Source: Paenibacillus gallinarum (GTDB lineage: Bacteria > Bacillota > Bacilli > Paenibacillales > Paenibacillaceae). Taken from it: DNA of 64,000 bases. The stretch spans positions 558,001 through 622,000 of the forward strand of contig NZ_JACSQL010000001.1 in assembly GCF_014836635.1 (NCBI RefSeq). Reading direction: 5' to 3'. The notes below the pieces were generated by a model. It saw nothing but the letters and a program-made list of their open reading frames with translations, was not told the DNA's origin and made no database searches. The position numbers were made by a program, and so were the translations under genes. This document shows positions 16,269-24,728 of the stretch, one piece after another. The number at the start of each line of letters is the position of its first letter. The first letter of the stretch is position 1.

Positions 16269-18926
16269 ATGGAAAAGTTTATTTTGATTGATGGAAACAG
16301 TATTATTTATCGAGCCTTTTTTGCCATGCCCCCGCTGACGAATTCGAGCGGATTACATACAAATGCGGTGTACGGATTTACGACCATGCTTCTTCGGTTG
16401 CTGGAAGAACACAAGCCGACACATATGATGGTGGCTTTTGATGCAGGTAAAGTAACGTTCCGCCATGAAGGTTATGAAGAATATAAGGGAGGAAGGCAGA
16501 AAACACCGCCTGAGTTATCGGAACAATTCCCTGTACTTAAAGAACTGCTTACCGCTTTCGGTATTGCTCAGTTTGAACTATCTGGATATGAAGCCGACGA
16601 TATCATTGGAACACTCACAAAACGTGCCGATGAAGCGGGCCGCGAAGTCCTTGTGGTTACGGGTGACAAGGATATGTTACAGCTGGCATCTGAGAACGTA
16701 AATATTGCATTGACTCGGAAAGGCGTATCTGAAATTGAAAATTACGGTCCAAAAGAAATTGAAGAACGCTACGGCCTTACTCCGCTCCAGATTATTGATC
16801 TTAAAGGGCTCATGGGAGATACCTCTGATAACATTCCTGGTATTCCTGGAGTAGGAGAAAAAACAGCACTAAAGCTGCTTCATCAGTTTGGATCAGTTGA
16901 AGAGGTACTAAGTAATACTTCTGAACTGAAAGGGAAGATGAAAGAGAAAATAGAAACTCACGCAGAAGATGCACGGCTCAGTAAACGGCTAGCTACCATT
17001 TACCGAGAAGTACCACTTGAGAAAACTTGGGATGACATGGTTTTTGGCGGTATTCAAGAAGAGTCCGCAGCTCCGGCCCTCGCGAAGCTGGAATTCAAAT
17101 CACTGTTAGAGCGACTTGCCTTCACCGTTAAACAGGCAGATGCGGACGAGAATACACCAGAAGAAGAGGCGATTGAGACCGTTATTGTAATGGAAGATAA
17201 CATAGCAGACTTGCTGCCGTTACTTCCTCGTATCAAAATTGTTCATGTTGAATCACGAGGAGACAACCCTCATCACGCTGCTTTGATTGGGATTGTGCTG
17301 ACGGATTGTGAGAAATACTATTTTATCTCTCCAGAGGTGCTCTCTTCCGAAGCTTGTACAGGTATTAGAGAATGGCTGGGAGATTCGGAGAAGCCTAAAC
17401 AGGGATATGATTTACACAGGGTTGATCTTGTTCTACATGCGAATGGCTTGCCATTTGCGGGAGCTGATTTTGATGTGCATCTTGCGGGTTATCTGCTCGA
17501 TCCAACGGATTCAAATCAGACGCTATGGGGAGTTGCATCGAAATATGGTCTGGCTCGTCTACAGTCAGATGATGAGGTATTTGGTAAAGGGGCTAAATAC
17601 AAACTTCCAGAAGAGAAGGTTGTATGCGAGTATTTATGCCGTAAAGCAGAAACGATCTCTCGTCTGATTTCTCTACAGCAGAAGGATTTGGAAGAGACAG
17701 GAATGCATGAACTTTTCTATGATCTAGAAATGCCCTTATCACGCATACTCGCTGACATGGAGAAGCAAGGAATCAAAGCGAATGTAGACGAACTTAAAGC
17801 ACTTGGTTCTGAATTTGAACAGACGATATCTTCATTAGTTGCGAAAATTTATGAGATTGCGGGAACTGAATTTAATCTGAACTCGCCAAAACAGCTAGGC
17901 GAAATTCTTTTTGATAGATTGGGATTGCCGGTTATTAAGAAAACAAAGACAGGTTATTCTACAGATGCAGAAGTACTGGAGAAGCTGGCTCCGTATCATG
18001 AAATTGTTCAGCATATTTTAGAGTACCGCTCGATTGCGAAGCTACAATCGACGTATGTAGAAGGATTACTGAAAGAAATTTCAGATAAAACAGGGAAAGT
18101 GCATACGTATTATCGTCAAACGATTGCTGCCACCGGCAGACTTAGCAGTCAGTTTCCGAACCTGCAGAACATTCCGATTCGCCTGGAAGAAGGACGTAAG
18201 ATCCGTAAAGTGTTTGTTCCTTCCGAAGAGAATTGGTACATTCTCGCTGCCGATTATTCGCAGATCGAACTTCGTGTGCTTGCTCACATCTCGGATGACG
18301 ATAATCTAAAAGAAGCTTTTGTACATGATATGGATATTCATACAAAAACGGCAATGGATGTATTTGGAGTGGAGGAATCAGCAGTAGACAGCAATATGCG
18401 GAGATCAGCGAAAGCTGTTAACTTTGGAATCGTGTATGGAATAAGCGATTACGGTTTGTCTCAGAACTTGAACATTACAAGAAAAGAAGCATCCCAGTTT
18501 ATTGAACAGTATTTTGAAGTGTTTAAAGGTGTTCGTAAATTCATGGATGATATCGTGAAACAGGCTAAACAAGATGGCTATGTAACTACGCTTCTCGGGC
18601 GCCGCCGGTATTTGCCAGAAATTAATGCAAGCAACTTTAACCTTCGTTCTTTTGCAGAACGTACAGCGATGAATACGCCAATTCAAGGAACCGCTGCTGA
18701 CATTATCAAGCTGGCTATGGTTCACATGGATGCAGCACTTACGGAGAAAAAACTGAAGAGCCGTATGCTGTTGCAGGTACACGATGAATTGGTATTTGAA
18801 GTACCGGAAGAGGAATTAGAAATAATGAAGGAATTAGTACCTGAAGTGATGGGGAAAGCCTTGGAATTAGCCGTTCCACTTAAAGCAGAAGTCAGCTTCG
18901 GCAGAAACTGGTATGAGGCGAAGTAA
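16269..18926 (+). CDS. polA: DNA polymerase I
   Basis: An 885-residue family-A DNA polymerase for Okazaki-fragment maturation and repair. The N-terminal 5'-3' nuclease domain (1-290) has LIDGNSIIYRAFFA, GYEADDIIGT, TGDKDMLQL and GDTSDNIPG. The middle domain (about 300-480) has the 3'-5' exonuclease fold, but the first catalytic motif reads IVHVESRGD rather than the acidic DxE motif. Proofreading is therefore probably lost, as in other Bacillales. The polymerase domain (480-885) carries motif A DYSQIELRVLAH, motif B RRSAKAVNFGIVYG and motif C QVHDELVFEV. AGAGAGGTG precedes the ATG. mutM follows after 65 bases, the conserved Bacillales order. Confidence 0.97.
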   Translation: MEKFILIDGNSIIYRAFFAMPPLTNSSGLHTNAVYGFTTMLLRLLEEHKPTHMMVAFDAGKVTFRHEGYEEYKGGRQKTPPELSEQFPVLKELLTAFGIAQFELSGYEADDIIGTLTKRADEAGREVLVVTGDKDMLQLASENVNIALTRKGVSEIENYGPKEIEERYGLTPLQIIDLKGLMGDTSDNIPGIPGVGEKTALKLLHQFGSVEEVLSNTSELKGKMKEKIETHAEDARLSKRLATIYREVPLEKTWDDMVFGGIQEESAAPALAKLEFKSLLERLAFTVKQADADENTPEEEAIETVIVMEDNIADLLPLLPRIKIVHVESRGDNPHHAALIGIVLTDCEKYYFISPEVLSSEACTGIREWLGDSEKPKQGYDLHRVDLVLHANGLPFAGADFDVHLAGYLLDPTDSNQTLWGVASKYGLARLQSDDEVFGKGAKYKLPEEKVVCEYLCRKAETISRLISLQQKDLEETGMHELFYDLEMPLSRILADMEKQGIKANVDELKALGSEFEQTISSLVAKIYEIAGTEFNLNSPKQLGEILFDRLGLPVIKKTKTGYSTDAEVLEKLAPYHEIVQHILEYRSIAKLQSTYVEGLLKEISDKTGKVHTYYRQTIAATGRLSSQFPNLQNIPIRLEEGRKIRKVFVPSEENWYILAADYSQIELRVLAHISDDDNLKEAFVHDMDIHTKTAMDVFGVEESAVDSNMRRSAKAVNFGIVYGISDYGLSQNLNITRKEASQFIEQYFEVFKGVRKFMDDIVKQAKQDGYVTTLLGRRRYLPEINASNFNLRSFAERTAMNTPIQGTAADIIKLAMVHMDAALTEKKLKSRMLLQVHDELVFEVPEEELEIMKELVPEVMGKALELAVPLKAEVSFGRNWYEAK

Positions 18927-18991
18927 ATCCAAGTCAAAGGGTATAAGATTGCCTCAAAATCCGCTATAATGGAGGATGAGGTGAAGACATC

Positions 18992-19822
18992 ATGCCGGAA
19001 CTTCCGGAAGTAGAAACAGTCAAAAGAACATTAAATTCGTTAATCGTAGGAAAATATATAGATCGTGTTACCGTTCATTTACCGCGAATCATTCAGCGGC
19101 CAGATGATATTGATGCATTTGCTATGGAGCTTGTTGGACACACCATCCAAGGTGTGGAGCGAAGAGGTAAATTTTTGAGAATCCTACTGGATGGACTTGT
19201 ACTTGTCTCCCATCTTCGGATGGAAGGACGATATGGTTTATATCCTGAAGATGAACCCTTAGAGAAACATACTCATGTAGTATTTCATTTCTCTGATGGA
19301 ACAGAGCTGCGTTACAAGGACGTAAGACAATTTGGAACCATGCATCTGTTCCGCACGGGGGAAGACCTTACAAACAAACCATTGATGAAGCTTGGGCTTG
19401 AGCCGCTCGACGAATCTTTTACACTGGAAGCTTTTCGTAAAGTGATTGGGAAACGGTCAACTAAGATCAAAGTAGCTCTTCTAAATCAGGAATATGTCGT
19501 AGGGATCGGGAATATTTATGTTGATGAGTCGCTTTTTAAGGCAGGGATTCATCCTGAACAACCCGCAAATACGCTCACTGACGAGCAGTTTGAACTGCTT
19601 CATCAGTCTATCATTGATACACTCCTTGAAGCGGTACAAGCTGGCGGATCTACCATTAAATCTTATGTTAACGGTCAAGGTGAAGTGGGCATGTTTCAAC
19701 ATCAGTTCAAAATATATGGCCGTCAAAATCAGCCTTGTGAAAATTGTGGAACAATGATTATTAAAACAGTGGTAGGTGGACGCGGTACCCATACTTGCCC
19801 AAGATGTCAGGTGTTGACGTAA
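18992..19822 (+). CDS. mutM: formamidopyrimidine-DNA glycosylase (MutM/Fpg)
   Basis: A 276-residue bifunctional glycosylase/AP lyase that removes 8-oxoguanine and formamidopyrimidines. It starts with PELPEVETV, where the Pro exposed by Met removal is the catalytic amine and the following Glu is essential. The H2TH region around GIGNIYVDESLFKAGIHP and the Lys in GGSTIKSY are present. A C-terminal four-Cys zinc finger (CENC and CPRC) closes the protein. A GAGGTG sequence precedes the ATG. It lies between polA and ytaF as in other Bacillales. Confidence 0.96.
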   Translation: MPELPEVETVKRTLNSLIVGKYIDRVTVHLPRIIQRPDDIDAFAMELVGHTIQGVERRGKFLRILLDGLVLVSHLRMEGRYGLYPEDEPLEKHTHVVFHFSDGTELRYKDVRQFGTMHLFRTGEDLTNKPLMKLGLEPLDESFTLEAFRKVIGKRSTKIKVALLNQEYVVGIGNIYVDESLFKAGIHPEQPANTLTDEQFELLHQSIIDTLLEAVQAGGSTIKSYVNGQGEVGMFQHQFKIYGRQNQPCENCGTMIIKTVVGGRGTHTCPRCQVLT

Positions 19823-19854
19823 CGAATTAGTATAAACAAGCTCCAGGTAAGCGA

Positions 19855-19985
19855 GCCTTTATGAATAGGCACCCTTTTAACCCGGTTCCCATATACTGCT
19901 AGGGCAACGCAGTCTTAGGCATTAGCCTGCTTCCTGCTTTTGAAGCAGCTTTGTGGCCTAGTTTTGGGAGGAATGAAGGGTGCCT
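19855..19985 (+). promoter_or_regulatory. structured 5' leader of ytaF, candidate RNA switch
   Basis: A nested set of pairings. P1 is a perfect 10-bp stem (19867-19876 with 19976-19985) that includes the GTG start codon at 19980. P1b pairs TTCCCA (19886-19891) with TGGGAG (19965-19970) and masks the Shine-Dalgarno GGGAGG. P2 is ACTGC/GCAGT (19895-19899, 19909-19913) with loop TAGGGCAAC. P3 is TAGGC/GCCTA (19916-19920, 19956-19960). P4 is CTGCTTC/GAAGCAG (19927-19933, 19942-19948). A competing GCCT/AGGC hairpin (19855-19858 with 19867-19870) would open P1. Known classes I could recall (yybP-ykoY, M-box, c-di-GMP, c-di-AMP and others) do not fit. Confidence 0.6.
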
Positions 19986-20717
19986 CATTCATTGACGTTA
20001 TTTTTGCTTGCTTTTGCGCTTAGTCTGGATGGCTTTGGTATAGGCATTACATACGGCCTTCGCAAAATGAAAATTCCTTGGCTATCGATCGTAATTATCT
20101 CCATCTGCTCTGGTCTTGTTATTGGAGTTTCCATGCAGCTTGGAGTTTTATTATCTACTTTCGTATCTCCGGATGTAGCATCGTGGATCGGTGCAGGGAT
20201 TCTCATTGGTATGGGAACCTGGTCATTGATTCAGTCATTCAGGTCCAAAGCCGCGGATACAGAGACAGATCCTTGGAAAGAAAAGGCGAACTTATCTTCA
20301 GATACATCGTTGTCATCTCGGCAATCGGGGAAGGACAGTACGGTTGAGGGAGAATCGTCCGATTCGGAATCGAAAACAACCGTTTTTTTATTGGAAATTC
20401 AAAAGTTTGGTCTTGTGATCCAAATATTAAAGAAACCTTCCGCTGCTGATATGGACGATTCAGGAAGTATTTCGGGATATGAGGCCATGTGGCTTGGGAT
20501 TGCATTATCTTTAGATGCCTTTGGCGCGGGACTTGGTGCTGCACTGCTTGGTTTACCTCCTTTATTAACCTCGGTAATGATCGCTTTTTTCAGCGGTATG
20601 TTTCTCGTCTTTGGTTTAAAGGCAGGTTTTCGTTTTGCAAACTCAAGTTTTGTACAGTCACTTACGGCTTTACCTGCAATTATGTTAATTATTATGGGAA
20701 TATTGAAGCTGATTTAA
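19980..20717 (+). CDS. ytaF: sporulation membrane protein YtaF (MntP-related)
   Basis: A 245-residue membrane protein of the YtaF family, related to the MntP manganese-efflux fold: two homologous halves, each opening with a helix bearing ALSLDGFGIG or ALSLDAFGAG (residues about 14-23 and 175-184). The halves are separated by a polar linker of about 60 residues rich in Ser, Asp and Glu. In B. subtilis ytaF is linked to sporulation, but its transport activity is not settled. The start is a GTG with GGGAGG 8 bases upstream, both embedded in the predicted leader structure. It sits between mutM and coaE as in B. subtilis. Confidence 0.88.
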   Translation: MPHSLTLFLLAFALSLDGFGIGITYGLRKMKIPWLSIVIISICSGLVIGVSMQLGVLLSTFVSPDVASWIGAGILIGMGTWSLIQSFRSKAADTETDPWKEKANLSSDTSLSSRQSGKDSTVEGESSDSESKTTVFLLEIQKFGLVIQILKKPSAADMDDSGSISGYEAMWLGIALSLDAFGAGLGAALLGLPPLLTSVMIAFFSGMFLVFGLKAGFRFANSSFVQSLTALPAIMLIIMGILKLI

Positions 20718-20731
20718 TTTGAGGTGAATAC

Positions 20732-21328
20732 ATGAATATTGGATTAACAGGCGGAATTGCGTCAGGTAAAAGCAGTGTTTCCAAGCTTCTTGTAAGCCTT
20801 GGAGCGATTTTAATTGATGCAGATCAGATCGCTCGGGAAGTCATGCTTCCCGGGCACCCTGTGCTTGCTGCTGTCGCGAAACAATTCGGACAAGTTGTTC
20901 TGCTGGAAGATGGATCACTGAACCGTAAGAAGCTCGGTGAGCTTGTTTTTAATCATCCAGATCAGCTTCAAGCATTAAATCAAATTACCCACCCTGCCAT
21001 TCGTCAGGAGATGAGAGATCGTAAGCATAAATTCGAAGTGCAGTTCCCAGGTCGTCTTATTGTTTCTGATATTCCTCTTCTCTATGAGTCAGGACTTGAA
21101 GATGGGTATGAACAGATTATGCTGGTATATGTACCGAGAAAAATTCAATTAGAACGGTTAATGAAGAGAGATGGACTGGACAAGGATCAGGCGATCCGCC
21201 GTTTGGAAGCTCAGATGGATATAGAAGAGAAGAAGCAAAAAGCAGATATTATTATAGATAACAGCGGGGATTTCGAAGATACGAAGAAGCAAATTTTGGC
21301 CTTTTGGCGTGACGCGGGTTTATCATGA
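20732..21328 (+). CDS. coaE: dephospho-CoA kinase
   Basis: A 198-residue P-loop kinase that phosphorylates dephospho-CoA, the last step of coenzyme A synthesis. The P-loop is GLTGGIASGKSSV at residues 4-16. DADQIAREVM follows in the substrate-binding region, then the conserved DIPLLYESG (about 112-120) and the RxxxR lid region LERLMKRDGLDKDQAIRRLEAQM. GAGGTG is 7 bases before the ATG. The stop overlaps the next start in an ATGA, so the lytic transglycosylase is translationally coupled. Confidence 0.96.
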   Translation: MNIGLTGGIASGKSSVSKLLVSLGAILIDADQIAREVMLPGHPVLAAVAKQFGQVVLLEDGSLNRKKLGELVFNHPDQLQALNQITHPAIRQEMRDRKHKFEVQFPGRLIVSDIPLLYESGLEDGYEQIMLVYVPRKIQLERLMKRDGLDKDQAIRRLEAQMDIEEKKQKADIIIDNSGDFEDTKKQILAFWRDAGLS

Positions 21329-21888
21329 GATGGCTTCGTAAAAAAAGAGTGTTGCTTGTTATTCTTGTTTCCTTTTTATTTCTTCTATTTTTTAATACCA
21401 ATTGGATGTCTTGGTTTTATCCGATTCATTATAAAGATGAGATTCGTACACAAGCAGAAGCTTATGATGTAGACCCATTCCTCGTAGCCTCCATTATTCG
21501 AGTTGAGTCCAATTATAAACTGAGTCGTGAATCGAAAAAGGGTGCCATCGGTTTAATGCAGCTGATGCCAGACACTGCGAACTGGGTTTTGGAGAAAAAA
21601 CAGAAAAAGAATGTAACGATGGATGAACTGAAGCATGAACCTGAGGCAAATATAGAAATTGGTACATGGTATCTTGATTACTTATCCGATCATTTTGATG
21701 GCAATCCGATCGCAGCGATAGCGGCTTATAACGCAGGACAAGGGAATGTAGGCAGCTGGATTAAAAAAGGCTTATGGGATGGGAAACTCGACACCATTAA
21801 TGAAATTCCGGTTGGAGAGACTCGGCATTATGTACAGCGGGTTATTTATTATTATAATCAGTATAAAGATATTTATAAGGAATTCTGA
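21325..21888 (+). CDS. membrane-anchored lytic transglycosylase (SLT domain)
   Basis: A 187-residue cell-wall enzyme with a basic N-terminus and one membrane anchor (about residues 8-24). A Slt-type goose-lysozyme domain follows. The catalytic Glu61 is in SIIRVESNYK, followed by GAIGLMQLMPDTA and the conserved AAYNAGQGNV, with ETRHYVQRVIYYY at the end. It would cleave peptidoglycan between MurNAc and GlcNAc on the outer face of the membrane. The 4-base overlap with coaE implies co-translation. The same coaE-transglycosylase pairing occurs in other Bacillales. Confidence 0.93.
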   Translation: MRWLRKKRVLLVILVSFLFLLFFNTNWMSWFYPIHYKDEIRTQAEAYDVDPFLVASIIRVESNYKLSRESKKGAIGLMQLMPDTANWVLEKKQKKNVTMDELKHEPEANIEIGTWYLDYLSDHFDGNPIAAIAAYNAGQGNVGSWIKKGLWDGKLDTINEIPVGETRHYVQRVIYYYNQYKDIYKEF

Positions 21889-21919
21889 TTCTTATCATCT
21901 CATTGGTTGAAATGCAAAT

Positions 21920-21963
21920 AAGTGCTGGACAGGCCAGCCTAATGGCTAACCTGTCCAACACTT
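21920..21963. terminator. hairpin between converging genes
   Basis: AAGTG plus TGGACAGG pair with CCTGTCCA plus CACTT across a single mismatch. The transglycosylase gene (plus) and the SASP gene (minus) converge on it. T tracts on both sides are short, so it could act in either direction. Confidence 0.65.
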
Positions 21964-21975
21964 TATGATTACTTA

Positions 21976-22200
21976 TTATTGAAATTGACCAGCGAGTTGT
22001 TGTTCACCGATAGTTACAAGACGTTTAGTAATGTAACCCCCGATAGAACCGTTCTCGTAAGAAGTCATGTTACCTTGGTATCCATCTTGTGGGATGCTGA
22101 TACCTAGTTCTTGAGCGATCTCATACTTCATTTGCTCAAGAGCACCAGAAGCGTTTGCTACAACTAGTTGGTTAGAGTTTCCGTTGTTACCTTGTGCCAT
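21976..22200 (-). CDS. alpha/beta-type small acid-soluble spore protein
   Basis: A 74-residue SASP that coats and protects spore DNA. It has the two family signatures: the N-terminal KYEIAQELGIS around the germination-protease cleavage site, and the C-terminal NGSIGGYITKRLVTIGEQQLAG. The Asn/Gln-rich N-terminus is also typical. AAGGAGGTG lies 8 bases before the ATG. A CATAATA hexamer-like -10 (minus strand, 22232-22238) fits a forespore sigma-G promoter, but the -35 is poor. Its presence shows that the organism makes endospores. Confidence 0.95.
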   Translation of the reverse strand: MAQGNNGNSNQLVVANASGALEQMKYEIAQELGISIPQDGYQGNMTSYENGSIGGYITKRLVTIGEQQLAGQFQ

Positions 22201-22316
22201 TGCCTTTCACCTCCTTGCGAGTTGGTAAAAGTATTATGTCTCGTATCTGTGATTTTCATTACACTTTTTAAAAGAAAAATAGTTGGAAAGTATATACAAT
22301 AAGAGGAGTGATGTCC

Positions 22317-22784
22317 GTGAAATGTCCGTATTGCGCGTACGGAGGTACGAAAGTACTTGATTCTCGCCCTGCTAATGAAAACAAGTCCATTCGCAGACGC
22401 CGCGAATGTGAACAATGTAACCGCAGGTTTACCACTTTTGAAACGATTGAGGAGACACCGCTGATCGTTATTAAAAAAGATGGAAGCAGAGAAGAGTTTA
22501 GCAGAGAAAAGCTGCTTAGAGGATTGATTCGAGCATGTGAGAAACGTCCTGTATCTGTTGAACAACTTGATAATATTGCGTCTGCCGTAGAGTCCTCTTT
22601 ACGAAATACTGCAGTTGCTGAAGTAGAGAGCAGAGAAATTGGAGAACTTGTCATGGAACAGCTGTATCCCGTAGATGAAGTTGCTTATGTACGCTTCGCT
22701 TCGGTATATAGACAGTTTAAAGACATTAATATGTTTATGAAAGAACTAAAAACGTTATTATCCAAAGAGCCCTACGAAGAGTAA
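22317..22784 (+). CDS. nrdR: transcriptional repressor NrdR
   Basis: A 155-residue ATP/dATP-sensing repressor of ribonucleotide reductase genes. A zinc ribbon with CPYC and CEQC Cys pairs (residues 3-34) is followed by an ATP-cone (about 46-136) beginning [20 protein letters not shown] chose the GTG at 22317 because it yields the canonical start MKCPYC and lies 8 bases after AGGAG. The earlier in-frame GTG (22308) and ATG (22311) lie on or next to the ribosome binding site. No nrd genes are in the window. Confidence 0.94.
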   Translation: MKCPYCAYGGTKVLDSRPANENKSIRRRRECEQCNRRFTTFETIEETPLIVIKKDGSREEFSREKLLRGLIRACEKRPVSVEQLDNIASAVESSLRNTAVAEVESREIGELVMEQLYPVDEVAYVRFASVYRQFKDINMFMKELKTLLSKEPYEE

Positions 22785-22817
22785 GTATACCTATACGATA
22801 AAGGAGAATTCACTTTC

Positions 22818-23954
22818 ATGATACATAGTCGTAAGTTATGGCTTGAATCGATGTTTCGAATAGCAGATCCTGTATTGGAAGCTTTATCGAACCGGAAATT
22901 AAAGGAACTCATGCCTGTGGATTCTCCCTCAGCGGATAGAGAAACCTATGCTTACCTCGAAGCACTTGGCAGATTACTTGCTGGAATGGCTCCTTGGTTA
23001 GAACATAAGCAGGATGGAGAAGAAGAAGTTCTAAGGAATAAGTATGCAGTAATGGCTAGACAAGCTATTGATGCTGGCACGGATCCGAATTCAGTTGATT
23101 TCATGAATTTTACAGAAGGCGGTCAGCCGCTTGTAGATGCAGCTTTTTTAGCTCACGCGATCGTGAGAGCTCCTCAGGAACTTTACGGACAGCTTGAACC
23201 GAGAGTGAAGCAGCAGCTTATTGATTGTTTGAAGAAGACTCGCCGTATAAAAGCCGTTCCTTCGAACTGGCTATTATTCTCTGCTATGGTTGAGGCGGCC
23301 TTGTATATGATGGGAGAAGAGGACTTTGATGTGATGAGAGTCGATTACGCTCTCAAACAGCATGAGCATTGGTATCTAGGGGATGGAACCTACGGAGATG
23401 GTCCGCATTTTCACTGGGACTACTATAACAGCTTCGTTATTCAGCCTATGCTTATCGATATCCATCGTACATTTAAAGGGATGTACCCTGATTGGGACTC
23501 GGCTTACGAGTTCGTACTGTCCCGAGCACGAAGATATGGCGCAGTGCTTGAACGCATGATTTCACCAGAAGGAACGTTTCCTCCAGTAGGTCGTTCGCTT
23601 GCATACCGTTTTGGTGCTTTTCAGCTGTTATCTCAACTCGCACTCATGGAAACGCTTCCTGAGGAATTGGATTGTGCAAGTGTTCGCTGTGCGCTTACCG
23701 CAGTGTTGCAAAGAACAATCACTGCCGAAGGTACATTCGATGAGAAGGGATGGCTTCGGATTGGCTTTTGCGGCAATCAACCAGATATAGCGGAAGGATA
23801 TATTTCTACAGGGAGTTTATATTTGTGCAGTACCTTATTTCTGCCGCTGGGACTTTCAGGTGATCATCCATTTTGGGCAATGCCAGACGAACCCTGGACA
23901 CAGAAAAAAGCATGGAGTGGGCAATCTTTTTCGCTGGATCATTCAGTGTTCTAA
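22818..23954 (+). CDS. DUF2264 domain-containing protein
   Basis: A 378-residue cytoplasmic protein matching the DUF2264 family over nearly its whole length. Characteristic stretches are NRKLKELMPVDSP, NFTEGGQPLVDAAFLAHAI, VPSNWLLFSAMVEAALYMMGE, and the conserved HEHWYLGDGTYGDGPHFHWDYYNSFVIQPM. The last is rich in His, Asp and Trp and looks like an active site of an (alpha/alpha)6-type enzyme. Members often sit near polysaccharide-degradation genes, and a glycan-related activity is suspected but unproven. The ATG has AAGGAG 11 bases upstream. A small membrane protein gene follows and may be co-transcribed. Confidence 0.85.
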   Translation: MIHSRKLWLESMFRIADPVLEALSNRKLKELMPVDSPSADRETYAYLEALGRLLAGMAPWLEHKQDGEEEVLRNKYAVMARQAIDAGTDPNSVDFMNFTEGGQPLVDAAFLAHAIVRAPQELYGQLEPRVKQQLIDCLKKTRRIKAVPSNWLLFSAMVEAALYMMGEEDFDVMRVDYALKQHEHWYLGDGTYGDGPHFHWDYYNSFVIQPMLIDIHRTFKGMYPDWDSAYEFVLSRARRYGAVLERMISPEGTFPPVGRSLAYRFGAFQLLSQLALMETLPEELDCASVRCALTAVLQRTITAEGTFDEKGWLRIGFCGNQPDIAEGYISTGSLYLCSTLFLPLGLSGDHPFWAMPDEPWTQKKAWSGQSFSLDHSVF

Positions 23955-23978
23955 CTATCAATTGGAGAGGTGATGAAG

Positions 23979-24221
23979 ATGAGCAAGATGCAGATTGCAG
24001 AAAAGCTGTGGAATACCTTCTTGTTTGCTTTACTCTTTATCCTTTTTTATATTGCAGGTAAATATATAATCTTCTCTTATGTTCAATTGGATTCGTTGTT
24101 ATACCAGAATTTAATTGAAATGATCTATGTTGTTATTACAGTAGTATTATCTCGATTGTTGTCTGTGACTGTATTATCATTTGAGCGAATGAATCCTAGT
24201 CATCATCGAGCCGTAAATTGA
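23979..24221 (+). CDS. small two-segment membrane protein, function unknown
   Basis: An 80-residue protein with two hydrophobic segments (about residues 12-32 and 45-66) and a polar C-terminus ending NPSHHRAVN. I chose the ATG at 23979, 8 bases after GGAGAGG; earlier in-frame GTG/ATG codons overlap that ribosome binding site. It lies 24 bases after the DUF2264 gene. Its 3' end overlaps the end of a possible convergent gene by 19 bases. I recognise no family. Confidence 0.6.
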   Translation: MSKMQIAEKLWNTFLFALLFILFYIAGKYIIFSYVQLDSLLYQNLIEMIYVVITVVLSRLLSVTVLSFERMNPSHHRAVN

Positions 24222-24421
24222 ATGTTATATAAAAGGTGTTGCGTGCCTAATATGATTATTATCAGTCCCATGATTATGCTGATTACCCCAGCGAACTTAA
24301 CATAGGAAAGCCACATATCACTGGGTTCTTTATCATAACCTATTCTTTTGAATAACCAAGAAACAGGACGCTTAATAGAGAGGATCCCAAGTGCTATTCT
24401 ATTTGTGAGTTTGAATTTCAA
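24203..24421 (-). CDS. possible small membrane protein, low confidence
   Basis: An open frame for 72 residues with a basic N-terminal part (KLTNRIALGILSIKRP, then LFKRIGYDKEP) and one strong membrane segment near residues 40-61. It would start at TTG with no clear ribosome binding site, just next to the promoter of the tRNA gene on the other strand, and it overlaps the convergent upstream gene by 19 bases. The composition is protein-like, but the lack of a start signal makes it doubtful. Confidence 0.35.
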   Translation of the reverse strand: MKFKLTNRIALGILSIKRPVSWLFKRIGYDKEPSDMWLSYVKFAGVISIIMGLIIIILGTQHLLYNIQFTAR

Positions 24422-24431
24422 TAAAAAATAC

Positions 24432-24460
24432 TTGCACCGATGCGCACTTAAATGTATAAT
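24432..24460 (+). promoter_or_regulatory. sigma-A promoter of the tRNA-Ala gene
   Basis: TTGCAC, a 17-base spacer and a perfect TATAAT, with the expected start about 60 bases before the tRNA. Confidence 0.8.
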
Positions 24461-24528
24461 AACTAAGTCGGAAAGTTACTGAGTTGACTTTACGTCAGAT
24501 ACAAATTAGTAGTCAACTACATAATTAA

Positions 24529-24601
24529 GGGGCCTTAGCTCAGCTGGGAGAGCGCATCGCTGGCAGCGATGAGGTCAGGGGTTCGATCCCCCTAGGCTCC
24601 A
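24529..24601 (+). tRNA. tRNA-Ala (anticodon GGC)
   Basis: A complete 73-nt cloverleaf without an encoded CCA. The acceptor GGGGCCT pairs with AGGCTCC and includes the G3:U70 pair that identifies tRNA-Ala. The D stem is GCTC/GAGC. The anticodon stem CATCG/CGATG holds loop CTGGCAG (anticodon GGC, reading GCC). The T arm AGGGG-TTCGATC-CCCCT is intact. It stands alone, with its own promoter and terminator. Confidence 0.97.
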
Positions 24602-24611
24602 TCTGTTTATC

Positions 24612-24647
24612 AAATAAACCACGTCCATTGGACGTGGTTTATTTTTT
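24612..24647 (+). terminator. terminator of the tRNA gene
   Basis: A 15-bp stem (AAATAAACCACGTCC with GGACGTGGTTTATTT) with a three-base loop, continuing into T residues. Confidence 0.9.
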
Positions 24648-24666
24648 ATGATGTTAGTACAAGTAG

Positions 24667-24701
24667 AAAAGGCCAGTGGGGGAACCAGGCGCCGGGCTTT
24701 T
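24667..24701 (-). terminator. possible minus-strand terminator of the esterase gene
   Basis: On the minus strand AAAAG plus CC pair with GG plus CTTTT (one mismatch), followed by TTTTCTACTT. It lies about 30 bases after the esterase stop codon. Confidence 0.4.
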
Positions 24702-24728
24702 GTATGAACTCTATACGATATCGATTGT

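Noticed and set aside
19855..19985. yybP-ykoY manganese riboswitch or M-box
   Set aside because: The gene context (MntP-like) invites it, but the conserved core motifs of those RNAs are not found; kept as an unassigned structured leader.
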